A stretch of DNA of 64,000 bases, taken from assembly GCF_006539345.1 (NCBI RefSeq), contig NZ_BJMV01000002.1, positions 186,001-250,000 on the forward strand, read 5' to 3'. This stretch comes from Acetobacter peroxydans. GTDB lineage: Bacteria; Pseudomonadota; Alphaproteobacteria; Acetobacterales; Acetobacteraceae. The notes under the pieces were generated by a model. The model saw only the letters and a list, made by a program, of their open reading frames with translations, made no database searches and was not told the origin of the DNA. Both the position numbers and the translations under genes were made by a program. Of the stretch, positions 9,217-18,178 are shown piece by piece. Every line of letters begins with the position of its first letter. Within the stretch, counting starts at the first letter, position 1.

Positions 9217-9950
9217 GCGCGCCACAGCAGTCATCTGCGCGCAAGCGTTTCTGGAAACAGGTGGATGTCGCGCAGGAAGGCGATGGTTATGCCGTGCGGC
9301 TTGATGGCCGGGGTGTCAGGCTGCCAGGCAGGATGCCCCTGTGCGTGCCATCGCGCGCCTTGGCGGAGGCGCTGGCGGCGGAATGGCGTGCGGCCGGGCA
9401 AACGGCGGATGGTAGTTTCACCCCGGCGGAACTGCCGTTGACCGGTATTGCCGGGTCCATGCTGGAACGGATTCCCGGCGCGCGTGAAGGCGTGCGCGCC
9501 AGCCTGCTGGCTTACGCGGGCAGCGATCTGCTGTGTTATCGTGATGGCGCCAACCGTGCGCTGGCCGACCGGCAGCGTGCGGAGTGGGATCCCTGGCTGG
9601 ACTGGCTGGAAAGGGAAACAGGCGCACGGCTCGCGGTGACGCAGGGTGTTATGCCCGTGCCACAGTCGGAGGAAGCCGTGGAGGCCCTGCGCGTTGTTCT
9701 GGCGGCCTGTTCGGATGCGGAACTGGCGGTGCTGGGCGTTGCGGCTCCGGCGCTGGGTAGTCTTGTGCTGGGGCTGGCTCTGCTGCGTGAGGCAGCGCCC
9801 CCGGCGGTGCTGGCGGCCTGCGCCACGCTGGACGAGCGTGCCCAGATGGCCGTGTGGGGAGAAGACCCCGAGGTGACAGACCGTATGGCCGCCATGCAGG
9901 ACGAGGTGGAGCACGCGGCGCGCTTTCTGGCTCTGATCCGTCAGGGTTGA
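9213..9950 (+). CDS. ATP12-family F1-ATPase assembly chaperone
   Basis: Homologue of mitochondrial Atp12, which binds free F1 alpha subunit during ATP synthase assembly; alphaproteobacteria are the bacterial group that carries it. Signatures are KRFWKQVDV, YAVRLDGRGVRLP, LAEALAAEWRAAG, PLTGIAGSMLERI, SDLLCYR and the RQRAEWDPWLDWLER segment. Its 245 residues are typical. It overlaps the AsmA-like gene by four bases and is the last gene before the ffh promoter. A bacterial role in F1 assembly is inferred from the mitochondrial protein. Confidence 0.88.
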   Translation: MSAPQQSSARKRFWKQVDVAQEGDGYAVRLDGRGVRLPGRMPLCVPSRALAEALAAEWRAAGQTADGSFTPAELPLTGIAGSMLERIPGAREGVRASLLAYAGSDLLCYRDGANRALADRQRAEWDPWLDWLERETGARLAVTQGVMPVPQSEEAVEALRVVLAACSDAELAVLGVAAPALGSLVLGLALLREAAPPAVLAACATLDERAQMAVWGEDPEVTDRMAAMQDEVEHAARFLALIRQG

Positions 9951-9988
9951 AAGGCGGCAGGGCGCTGTTGCGCTCCGCCCGCAAATAT

Positions 9989-10017
9989 CTTGACAGGGGG
10001 GAGGTGATCGCCTAACC
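9989..10017 (+). promoter_or_regulatory. Predicted sigma-70 promoter for ffh
   Basis: CTTGAC at 9989-9994, a 17-base spacer, then CTAACC at 10012-10017. This is a close match to the alphaproteobacterial housekeeping consensus. Transcription would start near 10024, leaving a leader of about 65 bases before the ffh GTG. Confidence 0.6.
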
Positions 10018-10090
10018 CCGTCTCACACAAAGAACCGCCACCCCGCGAGTGTTCGCGCAGTGGCGCGTTTTGTTATGGGGTATCGTACTG

Positions 10091-11491
10091 GTGTTCGAAG
10101 CACTTTCAGGCAGGCTTTCCGGGGTTTTTGACGGGCTCGCAAAACGTGGCGCGCTGTCCGAAGCCGATGTGATGGAGGCAATGCGCGAAGTCCGTCTGGC
10201 TATGCTGGATGCGGACGTGGCGCTGCCTGTGGTGAAGGACTTCGTCAACAAGGTGCGCGAGCGCGCCGTCGGGCAAGAGGTGCTGGACAGCATTTCTCCC
10301 GGTCAGGCTGTTGCCAAGATCGTTAACGATGCCCTGATTGATGCTCTGGGTGGCGCGGGTGCCGTGCCGCTCAATCTGAGCGCGGTGCCGCCGGTGCCGG
10401 TGCTGATGGTCGGTCTGCAGGGTTCGGGTAAAACCACCACTTCTGGTAAGCTGGCGCTGCGTCTGCGTGAGCGCGACCGTAAGAAAGTGCTGCTGGCCTC
10501 GCTCGATACGCAGCGCCCGGCCGCGCAGTTGCAGCTTGCCCAGCTTGCAACGCAGGCGGGCGTGGTCTCCCTGCCGATTGTCGCAGGGCAGACACCTGTA
10601 GAGATCGCCCGCCGCGCCATGGAAACTGGCCGGCGCGAAGGATACGATGTCGTCATTCTGGATACGGCGGGCCGCCTGTCCATTGACGAAGCGCTGATGG
10701 ACGAAGTCCGCCAGATCCGTGATGTGGTGAACCCGGCGGAAACCCTGCTGGTGGTGGACGCCATGACCGGGCAGGACGCGGTGAATACCGCCAAGTCCTT
10801 CAACGAGGCAGTGGGCGTCAGCGGCGTTGTCATGACCCGTATGGATGGCGATGCCCGTGGCGGTGCAGCCCTCTCCATGAAGGCCATCACCGGCGCGCCC
10901 ATCAAGCTGACCGGCTCGGGCGAAAAGCTGGATGCGCTGGAGGAATTCCACCCCGAGCGCGTCGCGGGCCGTATTCTGGGCCTGGGCGATATTGCCGGGC
11001 TGGTTGAAAAGGCCGCTGATACCCTCGACCACGAGGAAGGTGAGCGCCTCGCCAAGCGGATGATGGCTGGCAAGTTCGATCTGGATGACTACGCCTCCCA
11101 GATCCGCCAGATCAACAAGCTGGGCTCCATTTCCGGCATTCTGGGTATGCTGCCGGGCATGGGCAAGATCAAGGAAGCTATTGGGGACAAGGATCTCGAT
11201 CAGTCCATCCTCAAGCGGCACCTTGCGATTATTTCTTCCATGACCAAGGGGGAGCGCCGTGCGCCCTCCATCATCAAGGCATCGCGCAAGAAGCGTATTG
11301 CCGCCGGGTCAGGGACAACGGTTCAGGATGTCAACAAGCTGCTCAAGCAGTTTGATATGATGTCCTCCATGATGAAGCGCTTCAATAAACTGGGTGTGAA
11401 AGGTCTCATGCGCCAGGGAATGTCCGCGCTCATGCCTAAGGGAATGGGCGGAGGCCCGCCGGGTGGACCCGGTATGCCTCCCTTCCGCTGA
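10091..11491 (+). CDS. ffh: Signal recognition particle protein Ffh
   Basis: GTPase of the bacterial SRP, which targets membrane-protein ribosomes to FtsY. The NG domain has GLQGSGKTTTSGKLA (about residue 106), DTAGR, and TRMDGDARGGAA. The M domain ends with a Met-rich tail (MMSSMMKRFNKLG, LMRQGMSALMPKGMGG) that binds 4.5S RNA and signal peptides. I chose GTG at 10091, which gives the family N-terminus (VFEALSGRLSGVFDGL) with GGGG ten bases upstream. An in-frame GTG at 10049 would add 14 atypical residues. It heads the block with rpsP, rimM, trmD and rplS. Confidence 0.95.
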   Translation: MFEALSGRLSGVFDGLAKRGALSEADVMEAMREVRLAMLDADVALPVVKDFVNKVRERAVGQEVLDSISPGQAVAKIVNDALIDALGGAGAVPLNLSAVPPVPVLMVGLQGSGKTTTSGKLALRLRERDRKKVLLASLDTQRPAAQLQLAQLATQAGVVSLPIVAGQTPVEIARRAMETGRREGYDVVILDTAGRLSIDEALMDEVRQIRDVVNPAETLLVVDAMTGQDAVNTAKSFNEAVGVSGVVMTRMDGDARGGAALSMKAITGAPIKLTGSGEKLDALEEFHPERVAGRILGLGDIAGLVEKAADTLDHEEGERLAKRMMAGKFDLDDYASQIRQINKLGSISGILGMLPGMGKIKEAIGDKDLDQSILKRHLAIISSMTKGERRAPSIIKASRKKRIAAGSGTTVQDVNKLLKQFDMMSSMMKRFNKLGVKGLMRQGMSALMPKGMGGGPPGGPGMPPFR

Positions 11492-11553
11492 TGCGGCCTG
11501 TTTCTGTCGGTTAAGTTTTCGGGTTTTTGTTTTTGGGTCTGGAGTAAGTCCGA

Positions 11554-11904
11554 ATGAGTCTTAAAATTCGTCTCGCCCGTGCGGGTGCAAAGAAGCGCCC
11601 TTACTATCACATCGTTGTGGCTGACAGCCGCAGCCCGCGCGATGGCCGTTTCATTGAAAAGGTTGGGGCCTATAACCCCATGCTGCCGTCCGATCACGCC
11701 GAGCGCGTGCGTCTGGTTGGCGAGCGCATCACGCACTGGCTCTCTCAGGGCGCACAGCCGACCGACCGTGTCGCCCGCTTCTTGGGTAACGCCGGTCTGG
11801 CCGAAAAGCCTGCTTTCCGTGAGCAGCCCAAGCAGTCCGCTCCCAAGAAGCGTGCTCAGGAACGTGCCGCTGCTGCCGCTAAAGCGGCCGAAGCCGCCGC
11901 CTGA
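11554..11904 (+). CDS. rpsP: 30S ribosomal protein S16
   Basis: Small-subunit protein with the family opening [21 protein letters not shown], then [15 protein letters not shown] and the [12 protein letters not shown] segment. The 116 residues end in an Ala/Lys-rich tail, common in alphaproteobacteria. It is second in the ffh-rpsP-rimM-trmD-rplS block, matching the order known from many bacteria. The ATG at 11554 follows GGAGTAAGTCCG. Confidence 0.97.
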   Translation: MSLKIRLARAGAKKRPYYHIVVADSRSPRDGRFIEKVGAYNPMLPSDHAERVRLVGERITHWLSQGAQPTDRVARFLGNAGLAEKPAFREQPKQSAPKKRAQERAAAAAKAAEAAA

Positions 11905-11921
11905 AGCTCATCTGAACCGCC

Positions 11922-12464
11922 ATGTCACCTGATCTCATCCTGATCGGTATCGTGGGGAAACCGCATGGAGTGCGTGGCCTTGTGCGCGTGCGCTCCTATG
12001 CGGAAGATCCCGCGTCGCTTGAACAGTATGAGACGCTGCTTGATGCGCAGGGCCGTCGCTGGTCTCTGCGCTGGCGCGGCGGTGATGGCGTTGCGGAACT
12101 GATGGACGCGCAGGGTCGGCCTCTGGCTGACCGCACGCAGGCGCAGGCTATGGTGAACATGCGGCTTTACGTGCCGCGTGAGGCTCTGCCCGAGCCGGAG
12201 GAAGAGGAATTCTACCATGCCGACCTGATCGGTATGGAAGCATTCGAAAACGGTGTTTCTCTGGGGCGGGTGGCGCTCGTGCATGATTACGGCGCCGGAG
12301 CCAGTCTTGAACTGGCGGGCGGTGTGCTTGTGCCCTTTACCAAGGCCTGTGTGCCTCAGGTCGATCTGAAGCAGCGCACGCTGAGCGTTGTCCGCCCGAC
12401 TGATGTCGCGGGGGAGGAAGGCCGGGGTGTGGGGCGTCCGGTTCAGGCCGGGGTATCGGCATGA
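11922..12464 (+). CDS. rimM: 16S rRNA processing protein RimM
   Basis: Assembly factor that binds S19 and helps mature the 30S head. The RimM barrel domain begins [23 protein letters not shown] and is followed by the PRC-barrel domain ([28 protein letters not shown]). It is 180 residues, normal in size. The stop overlaps the trmD start by four bases (ATGA at 12461), so coupling is expected. Confidence 0.95.
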   Translation: MSPDLILIGIVGKPHGVRGLVRVRSYAEDPASLEQYETLLDAQGRRWSLRWRGGDGVAELMDAQGRPLADRTQAQAMVNMRLYVPREALPEPEEEEFYHADLIGMEAFENGVSLGRVALVHDYGAGASLELAGGVLVPFTKACVPQVDLKQRTLSVVRPTDVAGEEGRGVGRPVQAGVSA

Positions 12465-13213
12465 CATGGCGCGCCACGGTGCTGACGCTGTTCCCGGAAA
12501 TGTTTCCGGGGCCTCTGGGGCTCTCCCTTGCCGGGCGGGCGCTGGAGGCGGGGTTGTGGTCGTGCCGAACCGAAGATCTGCGCCAGCATGGGCTGGGGCG
12601 GCATCGGGCGGTGGACGACACGCCGTTTGGCGGTGGCGCAGGCATGGTTATTCGGCCGGATGTTGCTGATGCCGCCATCAAGGCGGCGGATGTGCCGGCG
12701 GATGTGCCGGTGGTCTATCTGACGCCACGCGGCAGGCCACTGACCCAACAGACCGTGCGCCGTTATGCGCAGGGGCCGGGGGTCATGCTGCTGTGCGGAC
12801 GGTTTGAAGGGGTGGACGAGCGCGTGCTGCAGGCGCGTGGCGTTGAGGAGGTTTCCATCGGGGATTATGTTCTCTCCGGTGGGGAAACCGCGGCGCTGGT
12901 TCTGCTGGATGCGTGCGTGCGCCTGCTGCCCGGCGTGATGGGGAGCGAGGAAAGCGGCGTGGAGGAAAGTTTTTCCGAAGGGCTGCTGGAATATCCGCAC
13001 TACACGCGTCCCGCCATGTGGGAAGGGCGTGCCGTGCCGGAAATCCTGCTTTCGGGTAACCATGCCGCCATTGCGGCCTGGCGGCGTGGGCAGGCGGAAG
13101 AGACAACGCGGGAAAGAAGGCCGGATCTGTGGTCCGCCTGGCTGGCCCGTAAGGAAACAAACAGGGCTGTAGCTGTGGGCGGGACCGCACAGACAGGCCA
13201 GTTAGGGGTTTGA
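12461..13213 (+). CDS. trmD: tRNA (guanine-37-N1)-methyltransferase
   Basis: SPOUT methyltransferase that makes m1G37 in tRNAs with a G at position 36, preventing +1 frameshifts. Motifs are [39 protein letters not shown] and the knot region [12 protein letters not shown] with [14 protein letters not shown] small in-frame tandem duplication (two copies of a 12-base unit at 12686-12709, encoding ADVPADVP) sits in the loop before the YLTPRG strand. The window also encodes tRNA-Pro(GGG), a substrate type for this enzyme. rplS follows 14 bases after the stop. Confidence 0.96.
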   Translation: MTWRATVLTLFPEMFPGPLGLSLAGRALEAGLWSCRTEDLRQHGLGRHRAVDDTPFGGGAGMVIRPDVADAAIKAADVPADVPVVYLTPRGRPLTQQTVRRYAQGPGVMLLCGRFEGVDERVLQARGVEEVSIGDYVLSGGETAALVLLDACVRLLPGVMGSEESGVEESFSEGLLEYPHYTRPAMWEGRAVPEILLSGNHAAIAAWRRGQAEETTRERRPDLWSAWLARKETNRAVAVGGTAQTGQLGV

Positions 13214-13227
13214 GGAAGGATACCGAG

Positions 13228-13611
13228 ATGAATATCATTCAGCAGTACGAAGCTGCGGAAATCGCGCGGCTGACAGCGGAACGCCCTGTTCCGGAATTCG
13301 AAGCAGGTGACACTGTGCGCGTGTCCGTGCAGGTCAAGGAAGGTGAACGCTCGCGTCTGCAGGCGTTCGAAGGCGTTGTGATTGCCCGTTCCAACAAGGG
13401 CCTGAACAGCAACTTCACCGTGCGCAAGATTTCCAATGGTGAAGGCGTGGAGCGTGTTTTCCCGCTCTATGCTCCGACCCTGGCCGAAATCAAGGTCGTG
13501 CGCCGCGGTAAGGTTCGTCGCGCGAAGCTGTACTATCTGCGTGGCCGTAGCGGCAAGTCTGCCCGTATTGCCGAGCGCCCGCGTGAAGTGGCTGCTCCGG
13601 TCGCCGGTTGA
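13228..13611 (+). CDS. rplS: 50S ribosomal protein L19
   Basis: Large-subunit protein at the 30S interface. The sequence shows [45 protein letters not shown] and [33 protein letters not shown], all diagnostic. I start at the ATG at 13228, seven bases after GAGGAAGGA; an in-frame codon at 13210 overlaps the trmD stop. The gene closes the ffh block and is followed by two hairpins, the second with a T-run. Confidence 0.97.
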   Translation: MNIIQQYEAAEIARLTAERPVPEFEAGDTVRVSVQVKEGERSRLQAFEGVVIARSNKGLNSNFTVRKISNGEGVERVFPLYAPTLAEIKVVRRGKVRRAKLYYLRGRSGKSARIAERPREVAAPVAG

Positions 13612-13630
13612 TCCGGTAACGGGCTGAACA

Positions 13631-13658
13631 GTCATGGTAGCCGCAGGGCTGCCATGAC
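13631..13658 (+). other. Strong 12-bp hairpin after rplS, no T-run
   Basis: GTCATGGTAGCC pairs with GGCTGCCATGAC (one G-U) around a four-base loop, 20 bases after the rplS stop. No T-run follows. It may protect the mRNA 3' end or act with the next hairpin in termination. Confidence 0.5.
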
Positions 13659-13691
13659 TCGCGCGCGAACAGGCCGCTTGCGGCCTGCTGG

Positions 13692-13722
13692 CCCGGTTGG
13701 CGCAAAAGGCTGGCCGGGTTTT
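13692..13722 (+). terminator. Rho-independent terminator of the ffh-rplS block
   Basis: CCCGGTTGGC pairs with GCTGGCCGGG (10 bp with three G-U pairs) around a seven-base loop, and TTTT follows at once. Confidence 0.6.
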
Positions 13723-13739
13723 CGTGTGCATACGGGTAT

Positions 13740-13753
13740 CACAGGTACCTGTG
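13740..13753. promoter_or_regulatory. Perfect 14-bp palindrome upstream of leuC
   Basis: CACAGGTACCTGTG is a perfect inverted repeat with no loop, 114 bases upstream of the leuC ATG and just after the rplS terminator. It is a candidate operator for a dimeric regulator of the leucine operon. No binding protein is identified. Confidence 0.4.
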
Positions 13754-13867
13754 TAAACGGGGACTTGCACAGGGGCTTTCTGGCCTCTGTCGCTTATCTA
13801 TGAAGCATACCGCCCTGCCGTTTTGACTCGCGGCATGGACAGGGCTGGATAAAATAAGGAGGTGGCC

Positions 13868-15271
13868 ATGGCGCCGCGCACGTTGTTCGACAAGATCTGG
13901 GATGATCATGTCGTGGAAACTCTGCCCGATGGCACCTCCATTCTTTATATAGACCGTCACCTTGTGCACGAGGTCACCAGCCCTCAGGCGTTCGAGGGGC
14001 TGCGTCTGGCTGGCCGACGGCTGCGCCATCCTGAGCGGACGATTGCCGTGGTGGACCATAATGTCCCCACCTCTGACCGTACCCAGCCGATCGAGGAGCC
14101 GGAAAGCCGCAACCAGATTGAAACGCTGGAGCGGAACGTGAAGGAATTCGGGGTTCCGTATTTCCCGCTTCTGTCGGCCAATCAGGGTATCGTGCATGTG
14201 GTCGGGCCTGAGCAGGGCATCTCCCTGCCGGGCATGACCATCGTGTGTGGCGACTCCCATACCTCGACCCACGGCGCCATGGGCTCTCTGGCGTTTGGTA
14301 TCGGCACGTCCGAGGTCGAGCACGTCATGGCCACGCAGACCATTCTGCAAAAGCCCGCCAAGAATATGCGCGTGACCGTGGAGGGTGTGCCGGGCCATGG
14401 CGTTTCCGCCAAGGACATCATGCTGGCCATCATCGGGCGTATCGGCACGGCGGGCGGCACGGGGCACGTGATTGAATTCGCGGGCTCAGCCATACGCGGG
14501 CTGGATATGGCTGGCCGTATGACGCTGTGTAACATGTCGATCGAGGCCGGTGCGCGGGCAGGACTGGTGGCTCCCGACGAGACGACATTTGAATATGTGC
14601 GCGGTCGTCCCTTTGCCCCCAAGGGTGAGGATTTCGATCGTGCTGTTGCGTACTGGAAAACGCTGGCCACCGACGAGGGCGCGCATTTCGATAAGGAAGT
14701 GACCCTGCGGGCGGAAGACATCAGCCCCACCCTGACATGGGGCACCAGCCCCGAGACGGTTCTGCCCATCAGCGGCACGGTGCCGGACCCGGCGCAGGAG
14801 CCCGATGAAGCCCGCCGCGCTCAGATGCAGCGTATGCTGGATTACATGGGGCTGGAGGCTGGTCAGGCCATTGCGGGTACGCCGGTTGATGTTGTCTTTA
14901 TCGGCTCCTGCACGAACAGCCGGATTGAAGACCTGCGGGCTGCTGCCCGTGTGGCCGAGGGCCGTAAGGTGGCGCAGGGCGTGCGCGCCATGATCGTGCC
15001 CGGCTCGGGCAACGTGAAGCGTCAGGCCGAGGAAGAAGGTCTGGACAAGGTCTTTCTTGATGCGGGCTTTGAATGGCGTGAGGCCGGGTGCTCGATGTGC
15101 TTGGGCATGAACCCGGATCGTCTGACACCGGGGCAGCGCTGTGCTTCCACGTCCAACCGTAATTTCGAAGGACGGCAGGGGCCGGGTGGGCGTACCCACC
15201 TGCTTTCACCCGCCATGGCCGCGGCTGCTGCGGTTACGGGATGTCTGACGGATGTGAGGGAACTGGTCTGA
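13868..15271 (+). CDS. leuC: 3-isopropylmalate dehydratase, large subunit
   Basis: Aconitase-family subunit that, with LeuD, isomerises 2- to 3-isopropylmalate in leucine synthesis. The 4Fe-4S ligands are the Cys in FIGSCTNSR and the two in [21 protein letters not shown] and the [16 protein letters not shown] opening are also typical. The ATG at 13868 follows TAAGGAGG with good spacing; a GTG two codons earlier is inside that site. The 467 residues match the family. The stop overlaps the leuD ATG by one base (TGATG), so the subunits are coupled. Confidence 0.97.
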   Translation: MAPRTLFDKIWDDHVVETLPDGTSILYIDRHLVHEVTSPQAFEGLRLAGRRLRHPERTIAVVDHNVPTSDRTQPIEEPESRNQIETLERNVKEFGVPYFPLLSANQGIVHVVGPEQGISLPGMTIVCGDSHTSTHGAMGSLAFGIGTSEVEHVMATQTILQKPAKNMRVTVEGVPGHGVSAKDIMLAIIGRIGTAGGTGHVIEFAGSAIRGLDMAGRMTLCNMSIEAGARAGLVAPDETTFEYVRGRPFAPKGEDFDRAVAYWKTLATDEGAHFDKEVTLRAEDISPTLTWGTSPETVLPISGTVPDPAQEPDEARRAQMQRMLDYMGLEAGQAIAGTPVDVVFIGSCTNSRIEDLRAAARVAEGRKVAQGVRAMIVPGSGNVKRQAEEEGLDKVFLDAGFEWREAGCSMCLGMNPDRLTPGQRCASTSNRNFEGRQGPGGRTHLLSPAMAAAAAVTGCLTDVRELV

Positions 15272-15894
15272 TGGAAAAATTCACCACACTGTCCGCTATT
15301 GCCGCCGCTCTGCCGGAAGCAAATATTGATACGGACAAGATCATTCCCGCGCGTTTCCTCAAGACCACGCAGCGCACGGGCCTTGGCCGCCACGCCTTTG
15401 ACGCCATGCGCTACCGTGAGGACGGTTCGGAAAATCCAGATTTCGTTCTGAACCGCGAGCCCTGGCGCAAGGCGGAAATCCTGATCACGTTTGATAACCT
15501 TGGTTGTGGTTCTTCACGCGAACATGCGCCCTGGGCGCTGTTGGATTTCGGCATACGCTGCGTCATTGCGCCGTCCTTTGCCGATATCTTTTTCAACAAC
15601 TGCTTCAAGAACGGCATTCTGCCCATCAGCCTGCCGCGTGAGGTATGTGAACGCCTCATGGATGATGCTTCCATGGGTGAAAACGCCCGCTTGACGGTCG
15701 ATCTGGCCAGGCAGGTGGTGATCCGTCCCGATGGGGAGGAGGTGTCGTTTGATATTGATCCTTTCCGCAAGCATCTGCTGCTTGAAGGGCTGGATGATAT
15801 CGGCCAGACCCTCCAGCACGAGCAGGGTATCACCCGGTATGAAAATCGCGAGCATCAGGAAAAATCCTGGATGCCCTCCATTCATATCGACTGA
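15271..15894 (+). CDS. leuD: 3-isopropylmalate dehydratase, small subunit
   Basis: The swivel-domain partner of LeuC. The 207 residues include [16 protein letters not shown] near the start, [15 protein letters not shown] (substrate loop) and [19 protein letters not shown]. The start is the ATG at 15271, which shares a base with the leuC stop. leuB follows 24 bases downstream. The order leuC-leuD-leuB suggests one operon; leuA is not in this window. Confidence 0.97.
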   Translation: MEKFTTLSAIAAALPEANIDTDKIIPARFLKTTQRTGLGRHAFDAMRYREDGSENPDFVLNREPWRKAEILITFDNLGCGSSREHAPWALLDFGIRCVIAPSFADIFFNNCFKNGILPISLPREVCERLMDDASMGENARLTVDLARQVVIRPDGEEVSFDIDPFRKHLLLEGLDDIGQTLQHEQGITRYENREHQEKSWMPSIHID

Positions 15895-15918
15895 TTTTTT
15901 CTTTTTTCGGAGCGCGTC

Positions 15919-17040
15919 ATGAGCGAGCAGAAGACCCCCATTAAACTTCTTGTCCTGCCGGGCGATGGTGTCGGCCCGGAGATCATGCAGGAAGCGAGCC
16001 GGGTTCTTGCATGGCTGGAGAAGAACCGCGATGTCACGTTTGACCTGACCTATGATCTGGTAGGCGGTGCATCTCTGGCCGAATACGGCGTGCCGATCCG
16101 TGATGAGGTGATCGAGAAAGCCTGGGCGTCGGATGCGGTGCTGTTCGGCTCTGTCGGTGATCCGAAATGGGCGCATGTCGGCTTTGACAAGCGGCCTGAA
16201 ATTGCCATTCTCAAGCTGCGTCAGGAACTCGGCCTGTTTGCCAATCTGCGTCCGGCCAAGGTGTTCGATGCGCTGGTGGATGCCAGCACGCTGCGGCCTG
16301 AAGTGGTGCGCGGTCTTGATATCATGATCGTGCGTGAAACCGTGGGAGGCATCTACTTTGGCGAACCGCGGGGGATCGAGACTCTGGCGGACGGCACCCG
16401 TCGCGGCATCAACACCGAAGTCTACACCACGGGCGAGATCGAACGTGTGGCGCGCGTAGCGTTTGATCTGGCGCGCAAGCGCTCGAACCGGGTCTGCTCG
16501 GTCGAAAAGTGCAACGTCATGGAAAGCGGCCTTCTGTGGAAGGAAGTCGTGACCGATGTGCATGATCGCGCCTTCAAGGATGTGGAACTGAGCCACATGC
16601 TGGCGGATAACTGCGCCATGCAGCTTGTCCGTAACCCGCGCCAGTTTGACGTGCTGGTGACAGGCAACCTGTTTGGCGATCTGCTGTCTGATCTGGCTTC
16701 CATGCTGACAGGTAGCCTGGGCATGTTGCCCTCCGCCACGCTGGGCGCGGTGCAGGAAAATGGCAAGCGCCCGGCCCTGTACGAGCCCATTCACGGCAGC
16801 GCGCCCGATATTGCCGGGCAGGGCGTTGCCAACCCGATCGCGCAGATTTTGTCTCTGGCGATGCTGCTGCGTTATTCGCTGGACATGCAGGCGGAAGCGG
16901 ACCTGATCGAACAGGCCGTTGCCAATGTGCTGGCCAGCGGCCTGCGTACGGCAGATATTATGTCTGAAGGTATGGCCCGTGTCGGTACCGCCGTGATGGG
17001 CGAGGCCATCGTGCGTGAGATGGACAAGCTGCAGAAGTAA
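15919..17040 (+). CDS. leuB: 3-isopropylmalate dehydrogenase
   Basis: NAD- and metal-dependent oxidative decarboxylase giving 2-oxoisocaproate, the last pathway step before transamination. It shows VLPGDGVGPEIM at the N-terminus, the substrate loop LRQELGLFANLRP, the metal-site region DVLVTGNLFGDLLSDLASM and the NAD motif EPIHGSAPDIAG. It is 373 residues, usual length. A strong terminator with TTTTTT follows at 17090-17123. Confidence 0.97.
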   Translation: MSEQKTPIKLLVLPGDGVGPEIMQEASRVLAWLEKNRDVTFDLTYDLVGGASLAEYGVPIRDEVIEKAWASDAVLFGSVGDPKWAHVGFDKRPEIAILKLRQELGLFANLRPAKVFDALVDASTLRPEVVRGLDIMIVRETVGGIYFGEPRGIETLADGTRRGINTEVYTTGEIERVARVAFDLARKRSNRVCSVEKCNVMESGLLWKEVVTDVHDRAFKDVELSHMLADNCAMQLVRNPRQFDVLVTGNLFGDLLSDLASMLTGSLGMLPSATLGAVQENGKRPALYEPIHGSAPDIAGQGVANPIAQILSLAMLLRYSLDMQAEADLIEQAVANVLASGLRTADIMSEGMARVGTAVMGEAIVREMDKLQK

Positions 17041-17089
17041 AAAGGTCTGTCTGCTTCCTCTATTTCGGGGGAGGCAGGAGGGTTTTAGG

Positions 17090-17123
17090 AAAAAGGGGCA
17101 CCCATCGCGGGTGCCCCTTTTTT
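17090..17123 (+). terminator. Intrinsic terminator of leuCDB
   Basis: GGGGCACCC and GGGTGCCCC pair across a five-base loop, with an A-run before and six T after. It can work in both directions between convergent leuB and rpsU. Confidence 0.9.
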
Positions 17124-17163
17124 CATGCGCCGGGGGCTCTGAGATAAGGGCAGATAAAAGGCC

Positions 17164-17195
17164 AAAAAAAAGGCCGATCCGTTTAAGGATCGACC
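17164..17195 (-). terminator. Intrinsic terminator of rpsU
   Basis: Read on the minus strand, GGTCGATCC pairs with GGATCGGCC (one G-U) around a six-base loop, and eight T follow. It lies 27 bases past the rpsU stop. Confidence 0.88.
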
Positions 17196-17222
17196 TCTTT
17201 CCGTCCTGAAGGGGCAGAAGGC

Positions 17223-17426
17223 TTAGAAGCCTTCGCGTTCCAGGCGCTTGCGTTCCATCTTGCGGGCGCGACGCACGGCTTCCGCACCTTCACGCGCTTT
17301 GCGCTCAGACGGCTTTTCGTAATGCCGACGGAGTTTCATTTCACGGAAAATGCCTTCGCGCTGCATTTTTTTCTTGAGCGCTTTGAGAGCCTGATCGACA
17401 TTGTTGTCACGGACTAGAACGTGCAC
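17223..17426 (-). CDS. rpsU: 30S ribosomal protein S21
   Basis: Basic 67-residue protein with the S21 sequence [20 protein letters not shown] and [21 protein letters not shown]. The start is a GTG. It is transcribed away from def and the COQ9-family gene, an arrangement conserved enough in alphaproteobacteria that the COQ9 family was once named for being divergent from rpsU. It ends at its own T-rich terminator. Confidence 0.97.
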   Translation of the reverse strand: MHVLVRDNNVDQALKALKKKMQREGIFREMKLRRHYEKPSERKAREGAEAVRRARKMERKRLEREGF

Positions 17427-17650
17427 TTGGTCACTAACCCCTGTTCAGAAAAATCCGGTCGCCCGGCTTTTTGGAAGCCAAATTGGAATAGGCACCGCCT
17501 CGCCACGAGGACGAACCGATTCCCCTGTTGGCGGCTTCTATAACACTGTTTGAATGGAAGATACAATTTGTTCTTGCGTTTCCGAGACGCACGGAAACGT
17601 GTTTCAAGCAAAAAAAATGCCGCGTGACACATGAAGGAACAATAAAAACG

Positions 17651-18175
17651 ATGGCAGTTCTTGCGATAGCCCGCATGGGCCACCCTGTTTTGCTGGCTAA
17701 AGCGCAGGCGGTTGAGGATGTGCACGATCCGGAAATCCGCCGTCTGATTGCCGATATGCAGGAAACGCTGGAGCAGAGCGGCGGTGTAGGGCTGGCGGCG
17801 CCACAGGTGCATGTTTCGCGCAGGCTCTTTCTGTATTCTGTTCCACAGACACGGAGCGAAGGCCCGGACGATCCGGCCTTGCCTGTGCAGGTGATCATCA
17901 ACCCCGAGCTTGAACCGTACGGAGAGGAAACACAGCTCCGTATGGAAGGCTGCCTGTCACTGCCGGGATTGCGGGGCGAGGTGCCGCGCTACAGGGCGGT
18001 GCGCTATCGCGGGCTGGATGAAAACGGGCAGGTTGTCGAAGGCGTGGCGACCGGGTTTCGGGCGCATGTCATGCAGCATGAAATGGATCATCTGGAGGGA
18101 ATCCTCTATCCCATGCGGATGACGGATCTGAGCCGGATGGGCTTTGACGCTGAAATGGCGCGTTATGGGGAATAA
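17651..18175 (+). CDS. def: Peptide deformylase
   Basis: Metalloenzyme that removes the formyl group from nascent proteins. All three motifs are present: GVGLAAPQ near residue 45, EGCLSLPG with the metal Cys at 101, and HEMDH at residues 143-147. The length of 174 is normal. I start at the ATG at 17651, with AAGGA 12 bases upstream; earlier in-frame codons extend into the rpsU promoter region. The COQ9-family gene starts three bases after the stop. Bacteria often have a second def copy; none is in this window. Confidence 0.95.
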   Translation: MAVLAIARMGHPVLLAKAQAVEDVHDPEIRRLIADMQETLEQSGGVGLAAPQVHVSRRLFLYSVPQTRSEGPDDPALPVQVIINPELEPYGEETQLRMEGCLSLPGLRGEVPRYRAVRYRGLDENGQVVEGVATGFRAHVMQHEMDHLEGILYPMRMTDLSRMGFDAEMARYGE

Positions 18176-18178
18176 AGG

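Noticed and set aside
13764-13792. CTTGCA and CTGTCG as a leuC promoter
   Set aside because: The -35 is acceptable with 17-base spacing, but the -10 is poor, so I did not list it.
17527-17565. Minus-strand TTGTAT and TTATAG as an rpsU promoter
   Set aside because: The spacing is right and the -10 fair, but the -35 is weak; not strong enough to list as a feature.
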